Origin: a virus
Direction: 5' to 3' (one strand)
Virus record (IMG/VR): IMGVR_UViG_3300027128_000001
Span: 18,038-82,037 of that record
Length of the DNA: 64,000 nucleotides
Of the stretch, positions 10,259 to 19,533 are shown in pieces (the stretch's first letter is position 1; every line of letters starts with the position of its first letter). Made by a program: the position numbers and the translations under genes. The notes beneath the pieces were generated by a model. It searched no databases and was not told the origin of the DNA. It worked only from the letters and a program-made list of their open reading frames with translations.

Positions 10259-10650
10259 TATCGAGTTCTCTGTAAAATCAGGTTAACTGTTATTGGTTCT
10301 GAGGTGTTTACAATCACAAATACTATCGACACGTATATGCTATTGTTATCTACGTTTGGCCGGACATCGACGTTAATTAAGTTTACTCTTGGCTCAAAAT
10401 TTTCAATAGTATTTCGTATTGAAGTAATGATCATTGCTTTTGTAAGCGGAGTGAACATTTCAAACAACAAACTATTCACCTCAGATCCTATCTCTGGATG
10501 GAATAGTCTCTCGTAGTGATTAGTCAACACTAGGTTCTTAACCGATTGTTTGATAGCATTATCGTCAAACTTTTTCGATATATCACCAGTATCGGGGTGA
10601 GCAATAAAGTTTAGATCGATATCGGCAAATGTTCTGGTATATCTTGACAT
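10258..10650 (-). CDS. 25: Baseplate wedge protein gp25 (lysozyme-fold)
   Basis: 130 residues, matching the usual length of T4 gp25 (132). Recognisable features are YTRTFADIDLNFIAHPDTGDI near the N-terminus, DNAIKQSVKNLVLTNHYERLFHPEIGS, then a C-terminal beta region ending LNLILQRTR-like. The gp25 core bundle with gp6 and gp53 controls sheath contraction and is conserved in all contractile injection systems. It lies three bases from the PAAR gene, in the order PAAR-gp25-gp6. Confidence 0.93.
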   Translation of the reverse strand: MSRYTRTFADIDLNFIAHPDTGDISKKFDDNAIKQSVKNLVLTNHYERLFHPEIGSEVNSLLFEMFTPLTKAMIITSIRNTIENFEPRVNLINVDVRPNVDNNSIYVSIVFVIVNTSEPITVNLILQRTR

Positions 10651-10653
10651 AAT

Positions 10654-10929
10654 TTAGCCGCCGATGAAGACGTTACTGGAACCTTGAGCTACTACAGATC
10701 CACAAGTGATTGGATCTCCAATTCTTCCTGCTGATTTACCGTTAACATAAACTGTCGATGATCCCATTGCTAAAGTGCCACTATGGCCAAAATGAATTGC
10801 CCAGCCATCATCTTCACGATGAACTCCAATGCCATTTACAAATACATTACTTGATCCTTGTATACTAGGTCTTGGAGCTGCCTTTGCGTGGCCACTGCAT
10901 AGATCACCAATACGAGTTGCTGCTGGCAT
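10654..10929 (-). CDS. PAAR-repeat spike tip protein
   Basis: 91 residues made of short beta units (RIGDLCSGH, GSSNVFVNGIGVHREDD, GSSTVYVNGKSAGRIGDPI, GSSNVFIGG) characteristic of PAAR proteins, which cap the membrane-piercing spike (T4 gp5.4). Four His and two Cys residues could bind the metal at the tip. It is preceded by the late promoter inside the end of the upstream fibre gene, so spike tip, gp25 and gp6 can be transcribed together at late times. Confidence 0.9.
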   Translation of the reverse strand: MPAATRIGDLCSGHAKAAPRPSIQGSSNVFVNGIGVHREDDGWAIHFGHSGTLAMGSSTVYVNGKSAGRIGDPITCGSVVAQGSSNVFIGG

Positions 10930-10952
10930 ACATTCTCCGTGTAGTTATTAGG

Positions 10953-10960
10953 TATTTATA
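10953..10960 (-). promoter_or_regulatory. T4-type late promoter (TATAAATA)
   Basis: Perfect TATAAATA on the minus strand about 24 bases before the ATG of the PAAR gene. It overlaps the stop region of the upstream fibre gene. This is the consensus recognised by gp55/gp33/gp45-modified polymerase in T4-like phages; gp33 is encoded in this window. Confidence 0.75.
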
Positions 10961-12704
10961 CTATCAATTTAGTAATAGCTGATTTATAATTTTGTAGTTC
11001 CTCAATTTGAGCTTGCTGCTCTTTGATAGCTTCTACTAATAGACCAACCATGTTGCCATAAGCTAGTGATAGATGATCTCCATGAACTACAGCCTCCGGT
11101 AACACCTTTTCAACATCTTGTGCTATCAAGCCTATCTGGCGATCGCCAGTGTCTGTTCGAGTATACGTGTATCCAGTCAACTGACGCACTTTGGAAAGTG
11201 CGTCAGGTATTTGTTGTAAATCTGTTTTCAAGCGAATATCAGAGTAAGCGGTGACGTTACCTTGAGCAATGAAGTTACCGCTAGTATCAGAAGTCCATCT
11301 ATAGGTGTTTGCTCCATTTGACCAACCTCCAAGTCTAAACACATTGTCTGTGTCTAGACCCATGTTAATAGCGTATGCACCAGTTCTGTGAAACGACATA
11401 AGGGTACCGCCCGTGCCGGCATTCTGGATCTGAAACTGATCAGATCCACCGTTGGTACCTACTGTTACAGATGTAGTTTTGCTAATAGTAACGGATGTGA
11501 ACTGTGGGTTAGCAGGAGCGGATCCTGTATAACCAATAATACCCTGGGATCCAGTATAACCGATTACGGTAGACGCAGATCCAGTATAACCAATAATACC
11601 CTGGGATCCAGTGTATCCAATAATACCCTGGGATCCAGTATAACCGATTACGGTAGATGCAGATCCAGTATAACCAATAATACCCTGGGATCCAGTATAA
11701 CCGATTACTGTGGACGCGGATCCAGTATAACCAATAATACCCTGGGATCCAGTATAACCGATTACTGTGGACGCGGATCCAGTATAACCAATAATACCCT
11801 GGGATCCAGTATAACCGATTACGGTAGATGCAGATCCAGTATAACCTTGGCTACCTGTATAGCCTTGTGATCCAGTATAGCCTCGGCTACCTGTATAGCC
11901 TTGTGATCCAGTATAACCTTGGCTACCAGTATAGCCAATTGGACCCTGTACCGTAGATGCTGATCCAGTATAACCTTGGCTACCTGTATAGCCTTGTGAT
12001 CCAGTATAACCTTGGCTACCAGTATAGCCTTGTGATCCAGTATAACCTTGGCTACCAGTATAGCCAATTGGACCCTGTACCGTAGATGCGGATCCAGTAT
12101 AGCCTTGGCTACCAGTGTATCCAAGAGGCCCTACTTGCCAAGACCCATCACCGCGTAACCATGTAGAGCTATTTGCTGTGCCAGACCCTAAACGAGCAGT
12201 TGATACTGTACCAGCGTTTAAATTACTAGCATTTTGATAATAGGATCCCTCTTGACCATCTAAAAGATCAGCGTTAAGGTTTGTGACGGCAGTCGTGGAC
12301 GCAACAGTAAGAGGAGCAGTTCCTGTTGTGACTGATGATTTAAGAACGGTTCCTCGAATAGACCCATTGACTTGTAGCTTGTCGGTTGCATTATCAGTTC
12401 CCGTACCTAGCAGTACGTTCCCGCCATACTGGCCAACCTTTACCAATCCTGTATCAAGAACCTCTATGCTTGGAATTCCCGAAACATCGTTGACTGAAAA
12501 TATAGTACCAGATAATGAATTGGTAACACTAAACAGCTGACCACTGGATCCTTCAAATGACAGGGTACCATTGTCTGTGGGATAGACATTTAAACTAATC
12601 GTCTGCGGCCCTGTCGACGCATCTGCACCCTTAAACTCAATCTTAGGATCAGCCGTCTGTCCTATGTTGGGTGTTATTACTATGTTTTTATCTGAAAGTG
12701 CCAT
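10956..12704 (-). CDS. Collagen-like tail fibre with C-terminal S74 self-cleaving chaperone
   Basis: 582 residues. Residues 1-190 form an N-terminal attachment region (NLNADLLDGQEGSYYQNASN is a motif of phage fibre N-domains). Residues about 193-395 are GYTGS/GYTGSQ repeats in collagen-like Gly-X-Y periodicity. The C-terminus (YSDIRLKTDLQQIPDALSKV, IGLIAQDVEKVLPEAV) is a peptidase S74 intramolecular chaperone, which trimerises the fibre and cleaves itself at the conserved Ser. A coiled coil (EAIKEQQAQIEELQ) follows. The fibre probably binds the host surface. A weak AATAAATA sequence upstream (about 12750) could be its late promoter. Confidence 0.88.
   Translation of the reverse strand: MALSDKNIVITPNIGQTADPKIEFKGADASTGPQTISLNVYPTDNGTLSFEGSSGQLFSVTNSLSGTIFSVNDVSGIPSIEVLDTGLVKVGQYGGNVLLGTGTDNATDKLQVNGSIRGTVLKSSVTTGTAPLTVASTTAVTNLNADLLDGQEGSYYQNASNLNAGTVSTARLGSGTANSSTWLRGDGSWQVGPLGYTGSQGYTGSASTVQGPIGYTGSQGYTGSQGYTGSQGYTGSQGYTGSQGYTGSASTVQGPIGYTGSQGYTGSQGYTGSRGYTGSQGYTGSQGYTGSASTVIGYTGSQGIIGYTGSASTVIGYTGSQGIIGYTGSASTVIGYTGSQGIIGYTGSASTVIGYTGSQGIIGYTGSQGIIGYTGSASTVIGYTGSQGIIGYTGSAPANPQFTSVTISKTTSVTVGTNGGSDQFQIQNAGTGGTLMSFHRTGAYAINMGLDTDNVFRLGGWSNGANTYRWTSDTSGNFIAQGNVTAYSDIRLKTDLQQIPDALSKVRQLTGYTYTRTDTGDRQIGLIAQDVEKVLPEAVVHGDHLSLAYGNMVGLLVEAIKEQQAQIEELQNYKSAITKLIV
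11530..12125 (-). repeat. GYTGS collagen-like coding repeat tract
   Basis: About 600 bases of near-identical 15-18 base units encoding GYTGSQ, with GYTGSASTV and GIIGYTGS variants. Several blocks of about 60-90 bases are almost exact copies, so the tract is prone to recombination and length change. The same tract occurs in the fibre at 16228-19014. Confidence 0.9.
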
Positions 12705-12735
12705 AGCGTTCTTTTCTTAGATGGTGTTGTATTTA

Positions 12736-14043
12736 TTAGATCCCGTACCGACCACGGAGAGCATTAAAATTGGCTTTAACCTCAGCAGCGGATAGCTTCC
12801 TGGTGTATAGTTTAACAGCATATATCCTTCCATAGTATCCACCTGCATATCCGCTACCAATTGTTATTGGTGTGCTGTGAGTTGTTAGTGTACCAAAGGA
12901 ATGAGCGTATGAATTATATTCAACTCCATTCTTATACCATATCGATTGAGTCGTATCTCTGGTAACACATATACATGCTGTTTCATTCTGTAATACAGTA
13001 AATGAAGATGTATGACCAATATATGGTTGTGCGTTACCTGCCCCATCACCATAATAGTAGTTTATGCTTCCATCAGGCTCATGTGTGAGTGTGCCATATC
13101 CACCGTATGCTTGATTGTAAGGATTTCTTCTATTGGCATCATTTTCTTCGGGTTTAAGCCATATCTCTATTGTTTGTTCTGATGGAAAATCAATAGATGG
13201 AATCGTAAACCCATTATTATTCAGGAAACTTATGGTGCCATCTGAATTGTAGCTTGCATCAGAGATGGTTGCAACTCGGTTAGATGTTAAATCTATTATT
13301 GATTCTGTATTTGAACGAGTAAAGCTTTTACTAAATGTGGAACCTACTCCTGTTTCAATCTGTACATCGGCAATCTTTACTGTTCCTCTATTTCCGTAAT
13401 GACCGTACATATAGCAGGCCCACCACGATGCTGTATCAATTACAGCATTAAGTGTAAACGTAGCATAAACTCGTTGCCACGTTCCTACTTTTGTATTGAA
13501 TGCAGTTCCCTGAGAGTTGCTTTGTCCATCCCAAAAGTTATATGTCGCATCCGATAATCTTTTAGAGTACATACCTGCGTTAGCACATTTTGTAATATCA
13601 CTGGTCCACGACAACCATGATATTGTGTATGTGCTACCTGCAGTCAATCCCATATCTGAAGGAAATGAGTTTCCTTGAAGGGCAAAACTTTTAGCTTTCC
13701 ATTGCCCATCAACATCTCTCATTGTCACTACTGGCCTTTGCAGATCTTGTTCATAGGTCCATATTGCATGATAAGTGTTAGTCCAGTCAGTTACTCCTGT
13801 ATTAACATAACCAGTAATTTCCGAACCTAAGTCGTTATAGACTCTAATTGCATCTGGATGTTTGGCGTTCCATGTTCCTGATGCTGTTGCACTATAGCTT
13901 GCATATGATGAATCTACTCTAGGATTTTGGAAGTATGCATGATTTGAGGTTGGCTTACCCTTCCATGACTTCACTGTATTTCCGACATCATAGTAAAATA
14001 CGAGTCCGGTCTCATCGAGCATTGGTCCTGCGCTCACACTCAT
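12736..14043 (-). CDS. LamG/concanavalin-fold virion adhesin A
   Basis: 435 residues. It starts with GLVFYYDVGNTVKSWKGKPTSN and ends with a LamG-like (laminin G / concanavalin A) domain at residues about 265-435: QTIEIWLKPEEN, ACICVTRDTTQSIWYKNGVE, GRIYAVKLYTRKLSAAEVK, then NALRGRYGI. Residues 100-250 look like a carbohydrate-binding beta-sandwich. The downstream neighbour (14040-15236) is a paralogue with the same first 25 and last 15 residues. Start and stop overlap as ATGA at 14040-14043. Likely a tail-tip or fibre adhesin. Confidence 0.75.
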   Translation of the reverse strand: MSVSAGPMLDETGLVFYYDVGNTVKSWKGKPTSNHAYFQNPRVDSSYASYSATASGTWNAKHPDAIRVYNDLGSEITGYVNTGVTDWTNTYHAIWTYEQDLQRPVVTMRDVDGQWKAKSFALQGNSFPSDMGLTAGSTYTISWLSWTSDITKCANAGMYSKRLSDATYNFWDGQSNSQGTAFNTKVGTWQRVYATFTLNAVIDTASWWACYMYGHYGNRGTVKIADVQIETGVGSTFSKSFTRSNTESIIDLTSNRVATISDASYNSDGTISFLNNNGFTIPSIDFPSEQTIEIWLKPEENDANRRNPYNQAYGGYGTLTHEPDGSINYYYGDGAGNAQPYIGHTSSFTVLQNETACICVTRDTTQSIWYKNGVEYNSYAHSFGTLTTHSTPITIGSGYAGGYYGRIYAVKLYTRKLSAAEVKANFNALRGRYGI

Positions 14044-15236
14044 ATGCCATACCTCCCACGTTGAGCATTAAAGTTTTGTCTGACTTCGGAAGGGGATAAG
14101 GATCGGTTATAGATTCGAACCGCCGGAATCTTTCCGCTGAAGTAGGTATTACCTATACCATTCCATGCTCCAACGTAGGCAGCCATAGTTCCATTTGTGG
14201 TAGAAGTTGCGCTCGATGCACTTATAACGGATGTTCCGTTGACGTACAGTGATACAGTTGACCCATTGTCAGTTGCTGCCACATGGTACCATGTATTCAG
14301 AGATAATCCTGTTGAGTAAGCTACATTATATGAAGTATCAGATGTATTGAAATTATGATGTCGAAGTTGTAGTTTAGAGTCTGGGCCCACTAACGAAAAG
14401 ATCCAACCATTATACCCACCATATGGTATTACTATTTGGTGTCCTATATTGGTATCGGGGCTATGGATGGTGTGGTATATCCATGACTCTACAGTAAAAT
14501 TATTTGGACTACTTTGTGTGTATGGAAAGTACAATACGTTAGACGTTCCGTCAAAACTAAAGCTACCATCTACATTATATGTTAGGCTAGTTGCTGTTAT
14601 TGTATTGTTGCCTAATAGATCAAGTAGTGCTTGGGTATTAGATCTAGTGCCACTGACATATGGTGATGTTAAGCCTTCTTCAAACATCTCATTATATACA
14701 TCAAAGGTGTTGCCAACATATGTTGTATCAGCTCCTGTCGATACACCGTATGTTAGTATAGCAAATCCGGTTGGAGATGCAGATGCTGTAAACTTATAGA
14801 CTAGATAGTACCAACCTTGGCCAATCAACGTTTGAGTTATAGAAGTAGCCGTTAGAGTATTTGATCCAGAAGCTTCTGGGTTACCTTTACTTGCATCGCA
14901 AACAAATGAGGGTGTAGTTGTATTAGATCCGTTGTATCTGATATAGCACGAGAAGCTGTAAGATTGTCCTACTGTTAGTGCTGGGACAATCATTGCACGA
15001 GCTACGTTGACGGCAGATGTTATAGTGTACCTGTTGACGTTAGCAGACTCTTGGTTTAGTCGAGTGGATGCTGTAACAACTGGTCCACTTGCATATGCAT
15101 AAGTTTGAAGAGATAGTGGAACGGTAGATATTAAGTTGGAAGTTGGCCGACCCTTCCACGACTTCTGAGTGTTTGCCATGTCATAGTAAAACACCAATCC
15201 ATTTGTAGCAATCTGCGGTGAATGGTCAAGAGCCAT
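14040..15236 (-). CDS. LamG/concanavalin-fold virion adhesin B
   Basis: 398 residues, paralogous to the next gene: N-terminal GLVFYYDMANTQKSWKGRPTSN and C-terminal SPSEVRQNFNAQRGRYGI. The LamG domain is at residues about 225-398 (FTVESWIYHTIHSPD, NTWYHVAATDNGSTVSLYVNG, SGKIPAVRIYNRSLSPSEV). The middle differs, as expected of host-range proteins under diversifying selection. It overlaps the 38-residue gene upstream by 11 bases. Confidence 0.75.
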   Translation of the reverse strand: MALDHSPQIATNGLVFYYDMANTQKSWKGRPTSNLISTVPLSLQTYAYASGPVVTASTRLNQESANVNRYTITSAVNVARAMIVPALTVGQSYSFSCYIRYNGSNTTTPSFVCDASKGNPEASGSNTLTATSITQTLIGQGWYYLVYKFTASASPTGFAILTYGVSTGADTTYVGNTFDVYNEMFEEGLTSPYVSGTRSNTQALLDLLGNNTITATSLTYNVDGSFSFDGTSNVLYFPYTQSSPNNFTVESWIYHTIHSPDTNIGHQIVIPYGGYNGWIFSLVGPDSKLQLRHHNFNTSDTSYNVAYSTGLSLNTWYHVAATDNGSTVSLYVNGTSVISASSATSTTNGTMAAYVGAWNGIGNTYFSGKIPAVRIYNRSLSPSEVRQNFNAQRGRYGI

Positions 15237-15342
15237 ATATAGCCTCGTACTGCTCTGGCGTCATTTCTATAAACATAGGCATCCCGTCTTGATCTTGTTC
15301 ATTCACAAGATAGTTGCCGTTTTCTAAGATGGTATATGTCAT
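15226..15342 (-). CDS. 38-residue protein between adhesin genes
   Basis: Short acidic ORF starting MTYTILENGNYLVNEQ and ending MTPEQYEAIYGS. Its ATG overlaps the TGA of the upstream gene as ATGA (15339-15342), and its stop overlaps the next start by 11 bases, which is the signature of coupled translation. Small ORFs in this position in other phages are often fibre assembly chaperones; that is inference, as I recognise no family. Confidence 0.6.
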   Translation of the reverse strand: MTYTILENGNYLVNEQDQDGMPMFIEMTPEQYEAIYGS

Positions 15343-16226
15343 ATGGAGTTTGTGTTAACAGGGGATGTATATAGCATAACATCGTCAATTAAATACTTCG
15401 CTGAAGTCGCCTCACTACGGGCATAGTTACCTAAGTTCATGTACTTTATAAACTTTGTACCATATCTAAATGGAAGTGAAGAGTTTCTGTTTTCTCCAGT
15501 AAACCACCCACTATCATATAATGTCCATGTTTCTGGTATCTCAGGTACCCAAATATAATTGAATGTACCGCCAGCCACTCCTCTGGCAACTGGGGTGCCT
15601 ATTGGTAATGAGTGTCCAATGTTAGGCATCGTTGTATCTGCTGCTCCATCAGAGGATAGTTTTAATCTATATTCTGTCCCATTTCCGGAGATATCTACAA
15701 TTTCATTGTAGTAAAGAGTGTAATCTCCAAACCCTATCCGTGTATACTGCCAGGCTGTTGAATATAGTGGGTGGGTGGCAGGGTAAAACAATACGTTCCG
15801 GAAATAATATAGAACGGTGACAGGGTCCCAACCGGAATTGGATGCAATGTATATGTATTGATCTCCTGGGTTACATGCTCTAGTGAGGGTAGTATTACCT
15901 ACACCACCACAATTCCGAAGGTCTACAAAATTATAGAATTGATCGTAGGTGGCAAATCCTAGGTGCCCGTACCCGAGGTAATTGTTTGGAGAACTTCTTG
16001 ATATCGTTTTAGCTCGTACTGTCATTCTATAATACTTGGAAGTATTCACTGAAATAAACTCACCGCCAAGTACATGTTGGTTGTTCTGTTGCATTAATAA
16101 GGAATATTTTCCACTATAACTGTCAGCGGAGTATATAGGACTGAAAGTAAAGTTTGCATTGGTTCCTGTCTCAAAGTCTCCATTTGTAAATAAACCGCGC
16201 TTTGACTTTCCATACACAACACCCAT
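15339..16226 (-). CDS. Carbohydrate-binding-like virion protein
   Basis: 295 residues from the ATG at 16226, chosen because GGAG lies nine bases upstream and the ATG sits one base after the TGA of the fibre gene. A longer start at 16271 would overlap the fibre. Residues 10-100 (GLFTNGDFETGTNANFTFSP, YSGKYSLLMQQNN, YYRMTVRAKT) look like a CBM4/9-type carbohydrate-binding domain. The remainder is rich in aromatic residues and has no recognised domain. Probably a receptor-binding accessory. Confidence 0.6.
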   Translation of the reverse strand: MGVVYGKSKRGLFTNGDFETGTNANFTFSPIYSADSYSGKYSLLMQQNNQHVLGGEFISVNTSKYYRMTVRAKTISRSSPNNYLGYGHLGFATYDQFYNFVDLRNCGGVGNTTLTRACNPGDQYIYIASNSGWDPVTVLYYFRNVLFYPATHPLYSTAWQYTRIGFGDYTLYYNEIVDISGNGTEYRLKLSSDGAADTTMPNIGHSLPIGTPVARGVAGGTFNYIWVPEIPETWTLYDSGWFTGENRNSSLPFRYGTKFIKYMNLGNYARSEATSAKYLIDDVMLYTSPVNTNSI

Positions 16227-16227
16227 A

Positions 16228-19014
16228 TCAAAACTCCACTTGCAATTTCTCAACATCAATCCGCTCAGCAAACACAGTATAGTAGCAATGGATCAATGAT
16301 GGCATAAGTTCTGTGTTAGCAAGAAACACCTTATTGTCTTCAACTGCCTTGACGTATATAGTTTGATGAGATCCAATTGACGTTATGTTTACAGTGATTG
16401 AGGTAGGATCGACTAGCTTTGTCCAGTAGTCTGGTAGCTCAATAACATTTGTTCCTTTCAGCTTACCTCTAACATACACTCCATTTTCTGGACCCTCAAG
16501 AGACCCATAACGAAGTTTCATTCCAGGATTAGATGGATGATCAATTACGAACGACTTAGTGGTTGCAGCAAATGATCCGTTAACTTCTAGTTTATATCCG
16601 GGAGTAGTTGTTCCAATACCAACATTGCCGTTTCCTCTAATCACCATTAAGGTATTAGAGTTGTATCCGCTGCTATACAGGCTTCCAAATACCATACTAA
16701 CCGTGCTACCGTCATATTCTGTGGCTATTCTACCCGTGATGTTAGTTGCATCGCTCCATCTAATTCCGCCGCGATCGCTTCTAGAGGTATCATATGTTAC
16801 GTGCAGTCTTAATAATTCTGTGCTACTGGAGCTGCTTCCTAGTTGTAACAATGCATTGGGTGACCCTGTACCAATTCCCAGTCTACCAGACGAGTCAATG
16901 GCCATCTGAGTAGTACCATTCTTAACAAATAAAGTACCACCTGTATGATCAGCATCGATACTTCCAATATATAAAGTATTTACTGCGTTCATACCGAATA
17001 ATCTAGTTGTCGTCCCGGCAGCTAGTTTGCCTTTTAGATAGGTTGCATTGTCTTGTTGTATATCACCACTAACATGCAATTTACTTGCTGGTGAACTCGT
17101 CCCAATCCCGACGTTGCCGGAGGAGTCGAGGCGCATATACTCATTACCACCAATCGACCAAGTTTGAGCGTTCGTAGTCCCGGTGGAGTAGGTCATTTGG
17201 TAGTTAGTAATACCCGCCGTTTGAGTAATCCGCAGGCGGTTGTTGTTGCCTGTCGATGTCTCAAGCAGTTGAATGCCTACGCCGGATGCGCCGTGGATAT
17301 CCAATTTATAAGCAGGCGAACTTATCCCAATGCCGAGATTTCCAGCAGAAGTGAGACGTATGCGCTCTGAGGCGTTACTGAACGTCAACGAACCGTCAAC
17401 ACGGTTGTTATCGATCGTCCATACGCCCCCCTGAGAGTCCAGCTTTAACCGCGCAACTGCCGAGGAGTCGGTTGAAAAGTTAGTTATCTGCGCTGCTACT
17501 ACCCCCGCAACCGTTCCAGACACATCCAACTTTGACGCCGGTGCCCCCGTCCCAATGCCTACATCACCAGTGGAATTAATACGCATGCGCTCGATACCGG
17601 CGGTGCCAAATATGAGGCCGTAGTATCCAAACATTCCGGTACCGGACCCGGCCATCCCAGTGTAGGTTCCCCACCCAATTCCATAACTAGGGACGGTTAC
17701 GCCAGCAATCGTGCCCGTATCTGTCTGTGCCAAATATCCAATGCGCCCCGTTGATGGGACATTAATGTTTCCATTGACCTGTAGGACATTGGTGCTATTA
17801 TCCCATGTGAGGTTTGCAGATCCTGCTGTAGTTCCACTATTGTTGTATAATACCTGTGTGTTGGACCCACCTATTGGGCCCGCAGATCCAGTGTAACCTT
17901 GGCTACCGGTATATCCTATAGCAGCAAATGCTCCAACTGATCCAGTGTATCCCTGCGATCCAGTATATCCTTGGCTACCTGTATAACCTTGTGATCCAGT
18001 ATAGCCTTGGGACCCAGTGTACCCCTGTGAGCCGGTATATCCAATAGATCCGGTATACCCTTGGCTACCTGTATAACCTTGGGATCCAGTATATCCAATA
18101 GGTCCTTGTACTGTCGATGCTGAACCAGTATATCCTTGACTGCCAGTATATCCTCGAGAACCAGTATAACCTTGGGATCCAGTATACCCTTGGCTACCAG
18201 TATAGCCTTGGGATCCAGTATATCCAATAGGTCCTTGTACTGTCGAGGCAGATCCAGTATAGCCCTGGCTACCTGTATATCCAATAGATCCAGTATACCC
18301 TATTGGACCTTGGATAGTCGATGCGGATCCTGTATACCCCTGGGACCCAGTATAACCTTGAGATCCCGTATACCCCCAGGACCCAGTATATCCCTGGCTT
18401 CCAGTATACCCTTGGCTACCAGTATAGCCTTGGGATCCAGTATATCCAATAGGTCCTTGTACTGTCGAGGCAGATCCAGTATAGCCCTGGCTACCTGTAT
18501 ATCCAATAGATCCGGTATATCCTTGACTGCCAGTATATCCTCGAGAACCAGTATAACCTTGGGATCCAGTATATCCTTGGGAGCCAGTATAACCTACTCC
18601 CGCGTACGCCCCACTAGATCCTGTATATCCAATCGATCCTGTATATCCAATTGACCCAGTATATCCTTGGCTACCTGTATATCCTTGACTACCGGTGTAT
18701 CCTCGGCTACCTGTATATCCATCAACACCAATGTACCCAGCAGACCCTGTATATCCAATAGCAGTGGAAGCGGATCCTGTATATCCCCGAGGTCCACCGG
18801 GCAAAATTGATTCCCATACGGTACCATTCCATATGTTGAGTAACGGTACAGTTGTATTATACCACAACGCTCCTAATTGAGGATCCTGTGGTGCTGTTGC
18901 AGATATTGTAACAGAACCACCATGCTCAGCTATCCATTGAAAGTTGATGTCTAGGTCGGATAGCTGAACTGTATCTTGCTTAGTAGCAAAGGTTACAGGA
19001 AGATTTATTGCCAT
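16228..19014 (-). CDS. Long collagen-like tail fibre
   Basis: 928 residues from the ATG at 19014 (GAGG about ten bases upstream); a longer start at 19035 is less likely. Residues 1-75 (VQLSDLDINFQWIAEHGG, DPQLGALWYNTTVPLLNIWN) form an attachment domain. Residues about 75-385 are GYTGSQ collagen-like repeats. Residues 400-800 contain fibre repeats of the type GNVGIGTSSPASKL(D/H)VSG, seen five or more times. The last 100 residues (SFVIDHPSNPGMKLRYGSLE, GPENGVYVRGKL) match the C-terminal domain of other phage fibres. It overlaps the 175-residue gene by ten bases. Confidence 0.85.
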   Translation of the reverse strand: MAINLPVTFATKQDTVQLSDLDINFQWIAEHGGSVTISATAPQDPQLGALWYNTTVPLLNIWNGTVWESILPGGPRGYTGSASTAIGYTGSAGYIGVDGYTGSRGYTGSQGYTGSQGYTGSIGYTGSIGYTGSSGAYAGVGYTGSQGYTGSQGYTGSRGYTGSQGYTGSIGYTGSQGYTGSASTVQGPIGYTGSQGYTGSQGYTGSQGYTGSWGYTGSQGYTGSQGYTGSASTIQGPIGYTGSIGYTGSQGYTGSASTVQGPIGYTGSQGYTGSQGYTGSQGYTGSRGYTGSQGYTGSASTVQGPIGYTGSQGYTGSQGYTGSIGYTGSQGYTGSQGYTGSQGYTGSQGYTGSQGYTGSVGAFAAIGYTGSQGYTGSAGPIGGSNTQVLYNNSGTTAGSANLTWDNSTNVLQVNGNINVPSTGRIGYLAQTDTGTIAGVTVPSYGIGWGTYTGMAGSGTGMFGYYGLIFGTAGIERMRINSTGDVGIGTGAPASKLDVSGTVAGVVAAQITNFSTDSSAVARLKLDSQGGVWTIDNNRVDGSLTFSNASERIRLTSAGNLGIGISSPAYKLDIHGASGVGIQLLETSTGNNNRLRITQTAGITNYQMTYSTGTTNAQTWSIGGNEYMRLDSSGNVGIGTSSPASKLHVSGDIQQDNATYLKGKLAAGTTTRLFGMNAVNTLYIGSIDADHTGGTLFVKNGTTQMAIDSSGRLGIGTGSPNALLQLGSSSSSTELLRLHVTYDTSRSDRGGIRWSDATNITGRIATEYDGSTVSMVFGSLYSSGYNSNTLMVIRGNGNVGIGTTTPGYKLEVNGSFAATTKSFVIDHPSNPGMKLRYGSLEGPENGVYVRGKLKGTNVIELPDYWTKLVDPTSITVNITSIGSHQTIYVKAVEDNKVFLANTELMPSLIHCYYTVFAERIDVEKLQVEF
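17880..18800 (-). repeat. GYTGS collagen-like coding repeat tract (second fibre)
   Basis: About 920 bases of units encoding GYTGSQ/GYTGSI/GYTGSR, interrupted by GYTGSASTVQGPI blocks. Two blocks near 18115-18290 and 18420-18560 are nearly identical for more than 100 bases. Shared with the tract at 11530-12125, so gene conversion between the two fibres is possible. Confidence 0.9.
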
Positions 19015-19532
19015 GGCCAAATATCCTCGTTCCAATCAGTGCGTTCGTTCCAACGATTGATCCACACGACAGAGTTGTTGTTATTATTCTTCCAAGTTGC
19101 TGTTATTTCTTTATATCCGCCAGTTTTCAAGAAGGACATTAGACGATTTCTATTAGATGATAAGTTATTGTTGACAATGATCTGATACAATTTTGTTTCG
19201 TTATTAGCGCTGGCAGTGTAATGGAAGGTTATTGTTTCTGCTGGGTCTGCTGTAAAGCTGAAAATTGATTGTCTATCAATTTCAGGTACACCTCGGAGAG
19301 TATCGGCTGATTGCACATCCAATCCAGATTTATATTGGACATCGTCATTGAAGGGATGCCTAAAGAACCCACTAATCTTATTGCCTAAGATTGTTACATA
19401 AGGGTTTGTTACAGATGGTGTTATAGTAACAGGATGTTCTGTTACACCATCTGTATATTTAATAGTATACTCAAACTCCGTACCTTCATACACAGTAGCA
19501 AGAACAGTTTGATCTGGCGTAAACATTCCCAT
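19005..19532 (-). CDS. Hypothetical virion protein upstream of fibre
   Basis: 175 residues, beta-rich and Asn/Thr-rich, with no recognised domain. It begins MGMFTPDQTVLATVYEGTEF and ends with an aromatic tail (VWINRWNERTDWNEDIWPWQ). It lies two bases from the hub gene and overlaps the fibre start by ten bases, so it belongs to the late tail operon and may connect hub and fibre. No function can be assigned. Confidence 0.55.
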   Translation of the reverse strand: MGMFTPDQTVLATVYEGTEFEYTIKYTDGVTEHPVTITPSVTNPYVTILGNKISGFFRHPFNDDVQYKSGLDVQSADTLRGVPEIDRQSIFSFTADPAETITFHYTASANNETKLYQIIVNNNLSSNRNRLMSFLKTGGYKEITATWKNNNNNSVVWINRWNERTDWNEDIWPWQ

Positions 19533-19533
19533 A

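Noticed and set aside
11388-11870. Opposite-strand ORF through the GYTGS repeats of the fibre gene (also at 18136-18654)
   Set aside because: Created by the repeat; out of frame reading of GYTGS units without start signals.
11530-12125. Possible CRISPR array because of regular repeats
   Set aside because: Repeats are in-frame collagen-like codons without unique spacers of constant length.
16227-16271. Longer start for the CBM-like gene
   Set aside because: Overlaps the fibre by 44 bases, whereas the internal ATG has GGAG and one-base spacing.
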